From positions 1 through 26,564 of the forward strand of contig UQQU01000047.1 of the NCBI GenBank assembly GCA_900543325.1: 26,564 nt of DNA, given 5' to 3'. Positions 7,094-15,434 of the stretch are shown in pieces; position 1 is the first letter of the stretch; each line of letters starts with the position of its first letter. The position numbers were made by a program, and so were the translations under genes. The notes under the pieces were generated by a model. That model ran no database searches. It saw nothing but the letters and a program-made list of their open reading frames with translations, and was not told the origin of the DNA. Source of the DNA: an uncultured Clostridium sp. (GTDB lineage: Bacteria > Bacillota > Clostridia > Clostridiales > Clostridiaceae).

Positions 7094-7438
7094 ATGAGTT
7101 TAATAAGTACATATGAAAAATTTACACATATAAATGAAGAGTTTATAGCATTTATTGATAAATTAGTTGGAGATAATTTTAAATCTTTTACGGATGAACA
7201 AATAAAAATGAATTTAAATATAGCTTTAAATAATTATGAAAAGTTGAAGTTTGAAAGTGATGAAATTCAAGTTGAAGATAGTGATAAAAACAATTTAAAT
7301 GACTTAAAATATTTAATAATGAGTGCATTATTTTTAGTATCTGATTTAAGTCATTTTTATAGTTTAAGAGAGTATGAAAGATTTAAAATGAGAGCAGTAA
7401 ATTATATAAATAATAGTAGAAGAGGAAAAATATTTTAA
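7094..7438 (+). CDS. Hypothetical helical protein
   Basis: A 114-residue soluble protein, acidic in the middle (SDEIQVEDSDKN) and basic at the C terminus (RAVNYINNSRRGKIF). It is mainly helical with one moderately hydrophobic stretch (LKYLIMSALFLVSDL, about residues 75-89) that looks like an amphipathic helix rather than a transmembrane segment. AGAGG precedes the ATG. It has its own promoter and terminator, so it is a single-gene unit. I do not recognise the family; real coding status is supported by codon use, ribosome binding site and flanking signals. Confidence 0.75.
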   Translation: MSLISTYEKFTHINEEFIAFIDKLVGDNFKSFTDEQIKMNLNIALNNYEKLKFESDEIQVEDSDKNNLNDLKYLIMSALFLVSDLSHFYSLREYERFKMRAVNYINNSRRGKIF

Positions 7439-7453
7439 TAAATTATTTATTAA

Positions 7454-7494
7454 ATAAAACCCATGATAATATTTTTTATTATCATGGGTTTTAT
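7454..7494. terminator. Strong bidirectional terminator
   Basis: A perfect 17-bp stem (7454-7470 with 7478-7494) and an ATTTTTT loop; the stem begins ATAAAACCC and ends GGGTTTTAT, giving T-rich ends on both strands. Confidence 0.8.
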
Positions 7495-7546
7495 ATATAA
7501 ATAATTTTACAATAAATTCAATAAAATATACAAAAAAACCATAATA

Positions 7547-7575
7547 TTGACAGAAAAAGTAAGGTAAGGTAAAAT
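7547..7575 (+). promoter_or_regulatory. Predicted promoter of the propeller kinase
   Basis: TTGACA at 7547-7552 and TAAAAT at 7570-7575 with a 17-base spacer: a full -35 match and five of six at -10. It lies about 39 bases before the start codon at 7615. Confidence 0.65.
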
Positions 7576-7614
7576 GGTGTAGGATTAAATGTAATAATAG
7601 GGGAGAGGAACTAT

Positions 7615-10600
7615 ATGAATAAGCTTGTAAAAAGGTATGTTTTAATAGTAACATGCTTTATATTGCTAGTTGGAATATTTAATTATAATTTAGTATTTGC
7701 GGATAAGATAGATAGTTTTAATAAATTAGTTCCTAAAAGTGAAAAAATTAATTTTGAAAACTTAACAATAGAAGATGGGCTATCTAGTAATTTTATAACT
7801 ACAATTTTTCAAGATTCTAGAGGATATATATGGATTGGAACAGATGATGGTTTAAATCAATATAACGGAAATTATATAGTTGAATATAATTATAGTGATG
7901 GACTAGCATCAACTTATATAAGTGCAATATGTGAAGATGAGTATGGAAATATATGGGTAGGAACTCGTGGTGGATTAAGTATTATTAATAGTAAAACAGA
8001 AGAAATTAAAAATATTAAATATGATAATAGTAAAAGTGGTATATCACATTATAATGTTACGGCTATTTATAAAGATAGCCAAAATACAATGTGGGTAGGA
8101 ACGGAAAAAGGTCTTAATAAGTATGATTATGAAACTAAAACATTTATAAAATATTATGATGAAGATAGTGGTGGCGTATTAAGTAATTCTTATATCACCA
8201 ATATTAAAGAGGTAAAAGATGAATACATAGTAATTGGAAGCAAATGTGGAGCTAGCGTAGTAGATATGAAGCAGGATATAGTATACAAAAGTAGTTTTGA
8301 CTCTAATGAATACGATTATATTTACAATATAGAGGTTGATAAGAATGGAGATATATGGTTTGCTACTAAAAATGGTATACACAAATATGATTATGAAAGT
8401 AACACATTAAATGCTTTTACTATTGATATTGATAAAGAAATATATAGTGATATTAATTCTATATTGTGCGATGAAAGCAATAATTTATGGTTTGCAAGTT
8501 CTAATGGGATAATAAAATATAATGAAGAAAAAGAATTGACTACTTTATACAAAGCAGACAAGCTGTTTATTAACTCTTTAAATAGTGATAATATACATTG
8601 CTTTTTTGAAGATAGTAATGGATTATTGTGGATAGGAACGGACTATGGAATAAGCAAATTAAATATTACGCAACAAATTAGCAATAAAGTTGATTTAATA
8701 TTAAAAGAAAATGGAATAGAAGAAACAAGTTTTAATTCAATAATAGAGGATAGCGAAGGTGATTTGTGGATAGGAACTAAATATCATGGATTAGTAAATA
8801 TACTAGTTGATGAGGAAAAATTAATAAGGTATATTTACGATGAAGATGATGTAAATACTATTTCTAGTAATACAGTAAAATATATTACTGAGTTTAAAAC
8901 AGGAGAAATTACTGTAGTTACAGATAAGGGAATAGATTTAATTAATAAACATGAAAATAAAGTTATTCATGAATATGTTGAAGAGCTAAATAATAATAGA
9001 TATTTAGGAATACAGAAAATAATAATTGATAATAACCAATATTATTGGATGGCTACTAATAAGGGGGTTGTTAGACTAGATTCTGATAAAGGTGAAATAA
9101 AAACTTATAAAGAAGAGTTTGAAGAATATGGGATCAGAGATGTAAAGATAGTAGATATATTTCAAGATAATTATGATGAAAATATACTGTGGTTAGCTGG
9201 CGGTGAGTATACAGGGCTTATTAAATTTCATAAAACTGATGGAATAATAAAAAATTATGTTAATAGTAGTTTAGAGAATTGTATAAGTTATGATGTAATA
9301 AATTGTATACAAGGTGATGATGAAGGAAATCTATGGATTGGGACAAACTCAGGGTTAAATAAGTTTAATATTGAAACTGAAGAGTTTACAGTATATAGAG
9401 AAGAAAATGGAATGATAAATGATTATGTTAACTCTATTATTATAGATGATACTCAAAATATTTGGATTGGAACTAATAAGGGTTTATGTAAATTTGATAT
9501 TAAGGAAAATAAGTTTACAAATTATAATAGCTACTATGGAATACCAGGAAGTAAATTTAATTTAAACTCTTCTTGGAAAACAAAAAGTGGATATTTATTA
9601 TTTGGAACTACAGAAGGTGTTTATTATTTTAATCCTAATGAATTATATAAAGAAAGTAATAAACAAGATAAGGTTATAATTGGTAGCGTTGCAATTAACA
9701 ACCGAAAAATAGATTTTGATGAGGAAAAGGAGATTAAACTTAAATATAATGAAAACAATGTAATTATTTTATTCTTTTTACCTGATTATAAAAAATATTC
9801 TGATATAAGTTATGAATATAAGCTTGAAGGGCTAAATAAGAACTGGATATATTCTGATAGTATTAGCTATGCAAATTATACATTATTAGCTCCTGGAAAG
9901 TATACATTTAAGGTTAGAGCTAGTCAAGATAATGGAAATTTAACAGAGGAAAGTAGTATAACAATAATAATACAAAGTCCTTGGTGGAAGACAAAAATAG
10001 CATATTGTTTTTATATATTAATAATAAGTATTATAATATTTTATTTCTGGAATCATATGAAGATACTAAAATCATTAGTAAAGAAACAAACCCAAGAAAT
10101 TAATGAAAAAATGAAAGAAAATCAAAAACTATATGAAAAAAATATAAAAAGTGAAAAATTTAAAAATGATTATTTTGTAAACTTATCTCATGAGCTAAGA
10201 ACACCAATTAATGTTATTTTATCAACGGTACAACTAATAAATTCATTAAATAAAGATAAATGTATTTCTCAAAAAAGGATTGATTCTTATATGGAAATTG
10301 TACAGAAAAGCTCAAATAGTTTGTTGAAAATAATTAATGATATTATAGATAGTTCTAAAATAGAGGCTGGAAGTTATAAAATAAATAAAGAAGATAATGT
10401 TGATATAGTTTATTTAGTAGAAGAAACTGCTTTAACTATGAGGAATTATATTAAAGAGAAGGGCATTGAGTTAATTATTGATCCAGAAATAGAAGAAAAG
10501 TACATATCTTGTGATCCAAATGAAATAGAACGATGTATAGTTAATATTATAGGTAATGCAATTAAATTTACTCCTGAGGGTGGGAAAATAGAGGTGTTTA

Positions 10601-10848
10601 TAGAAGATAATGATAGTAGTGTGAGTATTTCTATAAAGGATTCTGGAATTGGTATATCAGAAGAAGACCAAAAATTTATATTTAATAGATTTGAGCAAGG
10701 GGAAAATGGAAATTGTACTAAGGTTAGTAGTAGTGGAATTGGATTAACGTTAGTTAAATATATAGTTACATTACATAATGGAAATATAGAGTTAGAAAGT
10801 AAATTAGAAGAGGGAACTAAGGTGACCATAATATTACCTTGCAAATAA
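7615..10848 (+). CDS. Sensor histidine kinase with double seven-bladed Reg_prop propeller
   Basis: A 1077-residue membrane sensor. Residues 1-29 form a signal sequence or anchor (FILLVGIFNYNLVFA). From about 45 to 685 there are 14 recurring W-x-G/A-T/S-x2-G-L-x2-Y/F-D/N units (for example YIWIGTDDGL near 71, and NLWIGTNSGL and NIWIGTNKGL near the end), which would build two seven-bladed extracellular propellers. A Y_Y_Y domain follows (about 690-787, with YEYKLEGLNKNW and APGKYTFKVRA), then a transmembrane helix at about 793-813, a HisKA domain with the phospho-accepting His859 in LSHELRTP, and a HATPase domain with the N box around Asn981, DSGIGIS at 1009 and GIGLTL at 1041. Unlike many Bacteroides hybrid sensors it has no receiver or AraC domain. 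No response regulator lies nearby, so it is an orphan; propellers of this class usually sense carbohydrates or other extracellular ligands. Confidence 0.95.
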   Translation: MNKLVKRYVLIVTCFILLVGIFNYNLVFADKIDSFNKLVPKSEKINFENLTIEDGLSSNFITTIFQDSRGYIWIGTDDGLNQYNGNYIVEYNYSDGLASTYISAICEDEYGNIWVGTRGGLSIINSKTEEIKNIKYDNSKSGISHYNVTAIYKDSQNTMWVGTEKGLNKYDYETKTFIKYYDEDSGGVLSNSYITNIKEVKDEYIVIGSKCGASVVDMKQDIVYKSSFDSNEYDYIYNIEVDKNGDIWFATKNGIHKYDYESNTLNAFTIDIDKEIYSDINSILCDESNNLWFASSNGIIKYNEEKELTTLYKADKLFINSLNSDNIHCFFEDSNGLLWIGTDYGISKLNITQQISNKVDLILKENGIEETSFNSIIEDSEGDLWIGTKYHGLVNILVDEEKLIRYIYDEDDVNTISSNTVKYITEFKTGEITVVTDKGIDLINKHENKVIHEYVEELNNNRYLGIQKIIIDNNQYYWMATNKGVVRLDSDKGEIKTYKEEFEEYGIRDVKIVDIFQDNYDENILWLAGGEYTGLIKFHKTDGIIKNYVNSSLENCISYDVINCIQGDDEGNLWIGTNSGLNKFNIETEEFTVYREENGMINDYVNSIIIDDTQNIWIGTNKGLCKFDIKENKFTNYNSYYGIPGSKFNLNSSWKTKSGYLLFGTTEGVYYFNPNELYKESNKQDKVIIGSVAINNRKIDFDEEKEIKLKYNENNVIILFFLPDYKKYSDISYEYKLEGLNKNWIYSDSISYANYTLLAPGKYTFKVRASQDNGNLTEESSITIIIQSPWWKTKIAYCFYILIISIIIFYFWNHMKILKSLVKKQTQEINEKMKENQKLYEKNIKSEKFKNDYFVNLSHELRTPINVILSTVQLINSLNKDKCISQKRIDSYMEIVQKSSNSLLKIINDIIDSSKIEAGSYKINKEDNVDIVYLVEETALTMRNYIKEKGIELIIDPEIEEKYISCDPNEIERCIVNIIGNAIKFTPEGGKIEVFIEDNDSSVSISIKDSGIGISEEDQKFIFNRFEQGENGNCTKVSSSGIGLTLVKYIVTLHNGNIELESKLEEGTKVTIILPCK

Positions 10849-10854
10849 ATAGAG

Positions 10855-10890
10855 GAAGTTATCTAAAGACTTTTAGATAACTTCTTTTTT
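10855..10890 (+). terminator. Intrinsic terminator of the kinase gene
   Basis: A perfect 13-bp stem (10855-10867 with 10872-10884) with a GACT loop, followed by a run of T. Confidence 0.85.
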
Positions 10891-10912
10891 TGTATAAAAT
10901 AGATAAAAAGTA

Positions 10913-10943
10913 TTGACTCTTGTGTAAGAAAAGAGTTTATAAT
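10913..10943 (+). promoter_or_regulatory. MerR-type promoter of the MATE gene
   Basis: TTGACT at 10913-10918 and a perfect TATAAT at 10938-10943 are separated by 19 bases rather than the usual 17. An inverted repeat, ACTCTT at 10916-10921 and AAGAGT at 10931-10936, lies between the two boxes. An over-long spacer with a dyad inside it is the hallmark of promoters that MerR-family proteins activate by twisting the DNA. A MerR-family gene lies just downstream of the MATE gene, at 12494, and is the natural candidate. Confidence 0.65.
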
Positions 10944-10978
10944 TTGAAAGGATTAAAAATTAAAGGAGAGAGATAGAT

Positions 10979-12286
10979 ATGAGAAAAGAATTTTTTAAAT
11001 ATGCTATTCCATCGGCATTAGCAATGTTTATTTCCTCATTATATACAGTAATAGATGGTATATTTGTTGGACAAGGTGTTGGCGATTCTGCTCTAGCAGC
11101 TGTAAATATAGTTCTTCCATTTACAGTAATGCTATTTGGATTAGCTTCAATGTTTGCTATTGGAGGTGGAGCATTAGTTTCTAAAAATATTGGAGCAAAT
11201 AATATAAAAAAAGCAGTTAATATATTTAGACAAGTTTTTAAGTCTTTATTAATAGTTAGTTTGATAATAAGCGTAATGTGTATAGTATTCACTAGCCCAA
11301 TAGTCAGTATGTTAGGGGCAACTGAAGTATTAAAACCATTAGCAGTAGAGTATTTAAGATTTTATGCATTATTCTGTATACCAAACTTAATTGGAATTGT
11401 TTTAAATAGTTTTGTTAGAAATGACGGCAGACCAAGGTTGGCAATGGTATCTACTATAAGTGGTGCTATTACTAATATACTTTTAGATTATATATTTATT
11501 TTTCAATTAGGAATGGGAATTAAAGGTGCGGCAATAGCAACTGGACTTGGACAAATAGTAACAGTAAGTATAGTATTACCTCATTTTATTATGAAAAAAG
11601 GATATTTATCTTTTGGAAATGTAAAAGTGTCATTTAAAACAGTAAAAGAATTTTGTACTATAGGATTTCCTTCATTTTTTGCTCAAGGAAGTTATTCTAT
11701 AATTGTTTTACTTCATAATATAGCCTTAGTAAAATATGCAGGTGAAATGGGAGTTTCAGCATATAGTATATTAAATTATCTAACTACTAATATATATATG
11801 GTTTTATATGGAATTACATTGGGGGTTCAACCACTTGTTAGTTATAATTATGGAAAGAAAGATGTAGAAAAAATGTTAGGTTTCTTTAGAATAACATCAA
11901 TTTCTAATATAATAATAACGGGGATTTTTGTTATTATAAGCTTTGTATTTGGACCTTTATTAATATCTATATTTACAAATGATACACAAATAGCACAAAT
12001 GGCTTATACTGCATTAAAAATAGCATGTTTAAGTTATTTTGCAGTAGGGTTAAATTTAAATAGTTTAGTTTATTATCAAGCAATTGAAATGCCTAAGTAT
12101 TCTAATTTAAGTTGTATTTTAAGATCAATAGTATATTTACCAGTATGTTTATTTTTCTTAGGTAAATTCTTTGGTATTAATGGTATCTGGGCAAGTGCAA
12201 TTATATCTGAAACTTTAACATTTATAACTATAAAGTTAGTAGGAAATATAAAATTATATACATTTAGAGTAATAGAGGAAGTTTAA
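10979..12286 (+). CDS. MATE family multidrug/cation efflux transporter
   Basis: A 435-residue membrane protein with twelve hydrophobic segments in two related halves, the normal MATE length and layout. Family features include the N-terminal AIPSALAMFISSLYTVIDGIFVGQGVG, ALAAVNIVLP, and SFVRNDGRPRLAM at the end of the fourth segment, and GVQPLVSYNYGKKD in the second half. MATE proteins expel organic cations or metabolites in exchange for Na+ or H+. The ATG follows AAAGGAGAG. The promoter has MerR-type geometry and a MerR regulator with a ligand domain is encoded 207 bases downstream, so expression is probably induced by a substrate or toxic ligand. A terminator at 12307 separates the two genes. 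Confidence 0.93.
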   Translation: MRKEFFKYAIPSALAMFISSLYTVIDGIFVGQGVGDSALAAVNIVLPFTVMLFGLASMFAIGGGALVSKNIGANNIKKAVNIFRQVFKSLLIVSLIISVMCIVFTSPIVSMLGATEVLKPLAVEYLRFYALFCIPNLIGIVLNSFVRNDGRPRLAMVSTISGAITNILLDYIFIFQLGMGIKGAAIATGLGQIVTVSIVLPHFIMKKGYLSFGNVKVSFKTVKEFCTIGFPSFFAQGSYSIIVLLHNIALVKYAGEMGVSAYSILNYLTTNIYMVLYGITLGVQPLVSYNYGKKDVEKMLGFFRITSISNIIITGIFVIISFVFGPLLISIFTNDTQIAQMAYTALKIACLSYFAVGLNLNSLVYYQAIEMPKYSNLSCILRSIVYLPVCLFFLGKFFGINGIWASAIISETLTFITIKLVGNIKLYTFRVIEEV

Positions 12287-12306
12287 AAAATGTAATAAGA
12301 CATATT

Positions 12307-12356
12307 AAGCCATATTGAGATATTAGAGTTTTACTTTATCAATATGGCTTTTTTTA
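12307..12356 (+). terminator. Intrinsic terminator of the MATE gene
   Basis: A 12-bp stem (12307-12318 with 12339-12350) with a 20-base loop, followed by a run of T to about 12355. Confidence 0.75.
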
Positions 12357-12493
12357 GTATTTTCAAGTAAAATATATGTTTTACTACTACAAAATCAAAG
12401 AAAAATATCTAAAATTATAGATAAATATCTCTTAAGTAAAAAAGGAGTATATTAGAAATAATTATTAATGAGCGTTAAGAGGAGTAAATATAT

Positions 12494-13312
12494 ATGAAAT
12501 CTAAATTTTCTATTGGAGAAGTAGCTAAGATACATAATATTACAGTAGAAACCTTAAGGCATTATGATAGAGTAGGATTATTAAAGCCTTCATACATAAA
12601 TAGTAATACAGGATATAGATATTATAGTGCTAAGGATTTTATAATATTGGATTTAATTAAACAATGTAAAGCTATGGGGTTATCTTTAGATGAGATAAAA
12701 AATATAATAGAAAATTATACTTCACCAGAATCAGTTTTACATATTATAAGAAAGCAAAAAGCAATTATCGATGAAAAAATAAAAGAATTAAATAAGATAA
12801 AAGATAATATTACATTCCTTGAGGAGAGCATAAAGGTTTCGTTAGATGAGGGACTAAATAAAATATTTATAAAATTTTATGAGGATAGAAGCTTTATTAA
12901 ATATGATAATACTAACAGATTTACAGAAGAGTTTGAAGTAAATTTAAGTAAAATTTTAGCTGAAGTAGAAAGAAAATATACATATTTTAATAAAGAATTA
13001 GGATTTGTTATTTCATACAAGGATCTTAAAGCGGATAAAAAAGTAACATATAAAAATACAATGATAAAGTTTACTCAGAGTATGGATATTAAAGAGTATA
13101 ATAAGATTGTTTTGAAAAAAGGCAAATATTTAACTTTAAATTTTGATGACGATTATAATGATACAAGAAAATACTACGATATTATTATGAATTATATAGA
13201 AGAAAATAATATTGAAGTATTAGGAGATTTTTATGAAATATACATAATAACTAGGGTTGGTAGTGATGGAAGTGAGAAATCACTAGGAAAAATACAAATA
13301 CTTATTAAGTAA
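12494..13312 (+). CDS. MerR family regulator with C-terminal effector domain (BmrR/BltR-like)
   Basis: A 272-residue regulator. Residues 5-72 are the MerR winged helix-turn-helix (FSIGEVAKIHNITVETLRHYDRVGLL, then TGYRYYS). Residues about 85-118 form the dimerising coiled coil (KQKAIIDEKIKELNKIKDNI). The C-terminal 150 residues resemble a GyrI/BmrR-like ligand-binding fold, a class that binds bulky hydrophobic cations. There are no metal-binding cysteines, so a metal sensor is unlikely. The length matches BmrR and BltR, which activate efflux-pump promoters with 19-bp spacers; the upstream MATE promoter has exactly that geometry. GAGGAG lies upstream of the ATG. Two copies of AAATATCT, 20 bases apart, at 12403-12410 and 12423-12430 in its own leader could be part of another control site. 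Confidence 0.9.
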   Translation: MKSKFSIGEVAKIHNITVETLRHYDRVGLLKPSYINSNTGYRYYSAKDFIILDLIKQCKAMGLSLDEIKNIIENYTSPESVLHIIRKQKAIIDEKIKELNKIKDNITFLEESIKVSLDEGLNKIFIKFYEDRSFIKYDNTNRFTEEFEVNLSKILAEVERKYTYFNKELGFVISYKDLKADKKVTYKNTMIKFTQSMDIKEYNKIVLKKGKYLTLNFDDDYNDTRKYYDIIMNYIEENNIEVLGDFYEIYIITRVGSDGSEKSLGKIQILIK

Positions 13313-13410
13313 GTAATATAATTTGAAACTTAAAAAGAAAAATGTAAATACAGATGCCTCATTGTATATATTTATATTGAAAAATAAATTTTTAAGGGGG
13401 TATATACAAT

Positions 13411-14091
13411 ATGGCAAAATGGTTATTAGATCCTGGGCATGGAGGAGAGGATCCAGGAGCAACATATAAAGATATAAGAGAATGTGATAATGTTCTTAGA
13501 TTAGCTTTAAGAATTGGAGAATTATTAAAAAATAATAATGAAAATGTTTATTATACAAGGGCTACAGACACTACTTTAAGCTTACTAGAAAGAAGTAAGA
13601 GAGAAAATGTTGGAGATTATGATTATTTTGTGAGTATTCATAGAAATGCATATAAACCAGAATGTGCTAGAGGATGTGAAACTCATGTATATGCTAAAGG
13701 TGGAATTGCCGAAGAGTTAGCTAATAAAGTTAATTCAGAAATAGTGAGAAATGGCTTTGTTAATAGAGGGATAAAGGTTTCTAACTTTCATGTTTTAAGA
13801 GAAACTAAATGTCCTGCAATATTAGTGGAAGTTGGATTTATAGATAATACTTTAGATAATTTAATATTTGATTCAAAATTTGAAGAAATAGCCCAATCAA
13901 TTGTTAAAGCATGTTTATGTCACATAGGAAAAAGTATAAGTTCACTTAGTAATAACTTAAATAGAGATGAAGTATATTATAGATGCGTGGTAGGGAGTTT
14001 TAAGGAAAGAGTAAATGCAGAAAGCAGAAAAGCAGAACTAATAGCTAAAGGATATAGGGATACATTTATAGACGTTTATAAAAAGAATTAA
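13411..14091 (+). CDS. N-acetylmuramoyl-L-alanine amidase (Amidase_3) with SPOR-like tail, CwlC-type
   Basis: A 226-residue peptidoglycan amidase without a signal peptide. Residues 3-175 form the zinc Amidase_3 domain: DPGHGG with His10, RECDN with Glu24, SIHRNA with His77 as zinc ligands, and VEVGFIDN with catalytic Glu140. The last 40 residues or so (VYYRCVVGSFKERVNAESR...) resemble a SPOR peptidoglycan-binding repeat. It cleaves the bond between MurNAc and the stem peptide. The absence of a signal peptide, the small size and the C-terminal SPOR-like repeat match Bacillus CwlC, an enzyme made in the mother cell that helps release the spore; phage endolysins share the catalytic fold but no phage genes lie nearby. 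A ribosome binding site of AAGGGGG type precedes the ATG. Confidence 0.9.
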   Translation: MAKWLLDPGHGGEDPGATYKDIRECDNVLRLALRIGELLKNNNENVYYTRATDTTLSLLERSKRENVGDYDYFVSIHRNAYKPECARGCETHVYAKGGIAEELANKVNSEIVRNGFVNRGIKVSNFHVLRETKCPAILVEVGFIDNTLDNLIFDSKFEEIAQSIVKACLCHIGKSISSLSNNLNRDEVYYRCVVGSFKERVNAESRKAELIAKGYRDTFIDVYKKN

Positions 14092-14101
14092 AATTAAGGG
14101 A

Positions 14102-14145
14102 AGCTATATCAGAATGATTTATTAATTTTGATATAGCTATTTTAT
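14102..14145 (+). terminator. Probable terminator of the amidase gene
   Basis: A perfect 10-bp stem (14102-14111 with 14129-14138) and a 17-base loop, followed by a short ATTTTAT tract. Confidence 0.6.
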
Positions 14146-14212
14146 ATTAATAAAAAATAAAAATATAGCTAAAAATAATTATAGTAACTAATTGAAAGTA
14201 GGTAAATTAATT

Positions 14213-14518
14213 ATGAAGGGAAAACAAGGGATGATAAGTTGCTTAAGTTTTATTTTGTTTTTTAATATAACAAAAATTAATTTTGATTCTTATATAGTAG
14301 AGCATACATCATACTATGATTATTTTAATAAAACTACTCCTAAACAATATGAAATAGTACCTAATACCGATTTAAATAATAATAGTGATATTAATAAAAT
14401 AGATGATTTTCATTATTATTTTGATGATTATGATTACTATAATAATTATAAAGATTTTCAATATTATGATAAAAAAGATCATTATTATGAACATCATTAT
14501 TATGAAAATGGCGAATAA
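14213..14518 (+). CDS. Small secreted Tyr/Asp/His-rich protein
   Basis: A 101-residue protein with a hydrophobic N-terminal segment (MISCLSFILFFNI, residues 7-19) that looks like a signal peptide or anchor. The remainder is strongly biased: 17 tyrosines in the whole protein, mostly as YY pairs mixed with Asp, Asn and His (for example DDYDYYNNY and EHHYYENGE at the end). An upstream TTG at 14192 is in frame, but the ATG at 14213 is preceded by GTAGG and is preferred. No known family is recognised. Such tails can bind metal, cross-link through dityrosine or form amyloid-like coats; spore-coat Tyr-rich proteins are an analogy only. Coding status is likely but less certain than for its neighbours because of its low complexity. 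Confidence 0.6.
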   Translation: MKGKQGMISCLSFILFFNITKINFDSYIVEHTSYYDYFNKTTPKQYEIVPNTDLNNNSDINKIDDFHYYFDDYDYYNNYKDFQYYDKKDHYYEHHYYENGE

Positions 14519-14645
14519 TTATGCATAAATAAGTTATATTTATTAAAAAATGAATAATCTAAAAATAAATATATATAATAAAGTGAGTGTAAAAGGGGAT
14601 AATTATTAATATTTCGTTAATAAAAACCATGATAAATTATATAAA

Positions 14646-14673
14646 TTGTACAAATAAGAGTAGTTGGTATAAT
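14646..14673 (+). promoter_or_regulatory. Extended -10 promoter of the 5-oxoproline module
   Basis: TTGTAC at 14646-14651 and a perfect TATAAT at 14668-14673, preceded by TGG (extended -10 element TGnTATAAT), spacer 16. The leader to the start codon at 14743 is about 63 bases and contains an A/T hairpin (14673-14679 with 14693-14699). Confidence 0.55.
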
Positions 14674-14742
14674 TTTTCTTGTAGACAAATGTAGAAAAAA
14701 GGGGTATAAATATAATATAGACGTATAATGGAGGGAACAAAA

Positions 14743-15414
14743 ATGGTACTAATAGGAATATTAATGGTAATAGTAGGGTTTGCATTAAAGTTAGATAGCA
14801 TAGCTGTAATAATAATATCAGCACTTGCTACAGGGTTTGCAGCTCATATGGATATTACCGAAATACTTTCAATACTTGGACAAACATTCGTTAATCAAAG
14901 ATTAATAACAATTTTTATATTAACATTACCTGTAATAGGTATATCAGAAAGATATGGATTAAAGGAAAAAGCAGTTTCGCTTATTAAGAAAGTAAAAAAT
15001 CTTTCAACAGGAAAGCTGTTAACACTTTATTGTTTAATAAGACAAATTGCTGGAGCTATGTCATTAAGAATAAGTGGACATCCTCAATTTGTAAGACCAT
15101 TAATAAATCCAATGGCTCAAGGAGCTGCAATAAGTAAATATGGAAAAATTGATGAAAAAACAGAAGCTAAAATAAAAGCAGCAGCAGCTTCTATGGATAA
15201 CTATGGAAATTTCTATGGACAAAATCTTTTCTTAGCAAGTTCTGGAGTTTTATTAATTGCTAATACATTAAGTGAGTTAGGATATGCAACAACAGGATTA
15301 GATATTGCAAAAGCATCAGTTCCTATAGCAATAATTGCTTTTGTATTAGTTTTAGTTCAAAATATATTACTAGACAAGCAATTAGATAAAAAGTTTGGAA
15401 AGAAGAATAAATAG
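14743..15414 (+). CDS. DUF969 family subunit, putative 5-oxoproline transporter
   Basis: A 223-residue membrane protein of the DUF969 family (PF06149), recognisable by ISERYGLKEKA, the LRISGHPQFVRPLINPMA block and AAAASMDNYGNFYGQN. It has about five hydrophobic segments. The next gene encodes DUF979; the two families nearly always occur together and NCBI names them 5-oxoproline transporter subunits, a name based on genomic association with 5-oxoproline metabolism. Here they are followed by a pyroglutamyl peptidase and a gamma-glutamylcyclotransferase-like protein, which supports that reading. An ATG at 14728 is in frame, but GGAGGG at 14731-14735 is 7 bases from the ATG at 14743, which is chosen. 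The direction of transport is unknown. Confidence 0.88.
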   Translation: MVLIGILMVIVGFALKLDSIAVIIISALATGFAAHMDITEILSILGQTFVNQRLITIFILTLPVIGISERYGLKEKAVSLIKKVKNLSTGKLLTLYCLIRQIAGAMSLRISGHPQFVRPLINPMAQGAAISKYGKIDEKTEAKIKAAAASMDNYGNFYGQNLFLASSGVLLIANTLSELGYATTGLDIAKASVPIAIIAFVLVLVQNILLDKQLDKKFGKKNK

Positions 15415-15434
15415 TTACAAAGGAGAAGAGATAT

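Noticed and set aside
7364..7654. Minus-strand 96-codon open frame across the 7454 terminator
   Set aside because: It spans a strong terminator and the kinase promoter, and overlaps two better genes.
10446..11292. Minus-strand open frames at 10446-10844 and 10960-11292
   Set aside because: They lie opposite the kinase ATPase domain and the MATE N terminus; composition is that of reversed coding sequence.
13411..14091. Amidase as a prophage endolysin
   Set aside because: No holin, portal, tail or integrase genes are nearby and the SPOR-like tail fits a host sporulation amidase better.
14606..14824. Minus-strand Leu-rich open frame of 72 codons
   Set aside because: It covers the promoter and start of the DUF969 gene on the other strand and looks like reversed membrane-protein sequence.
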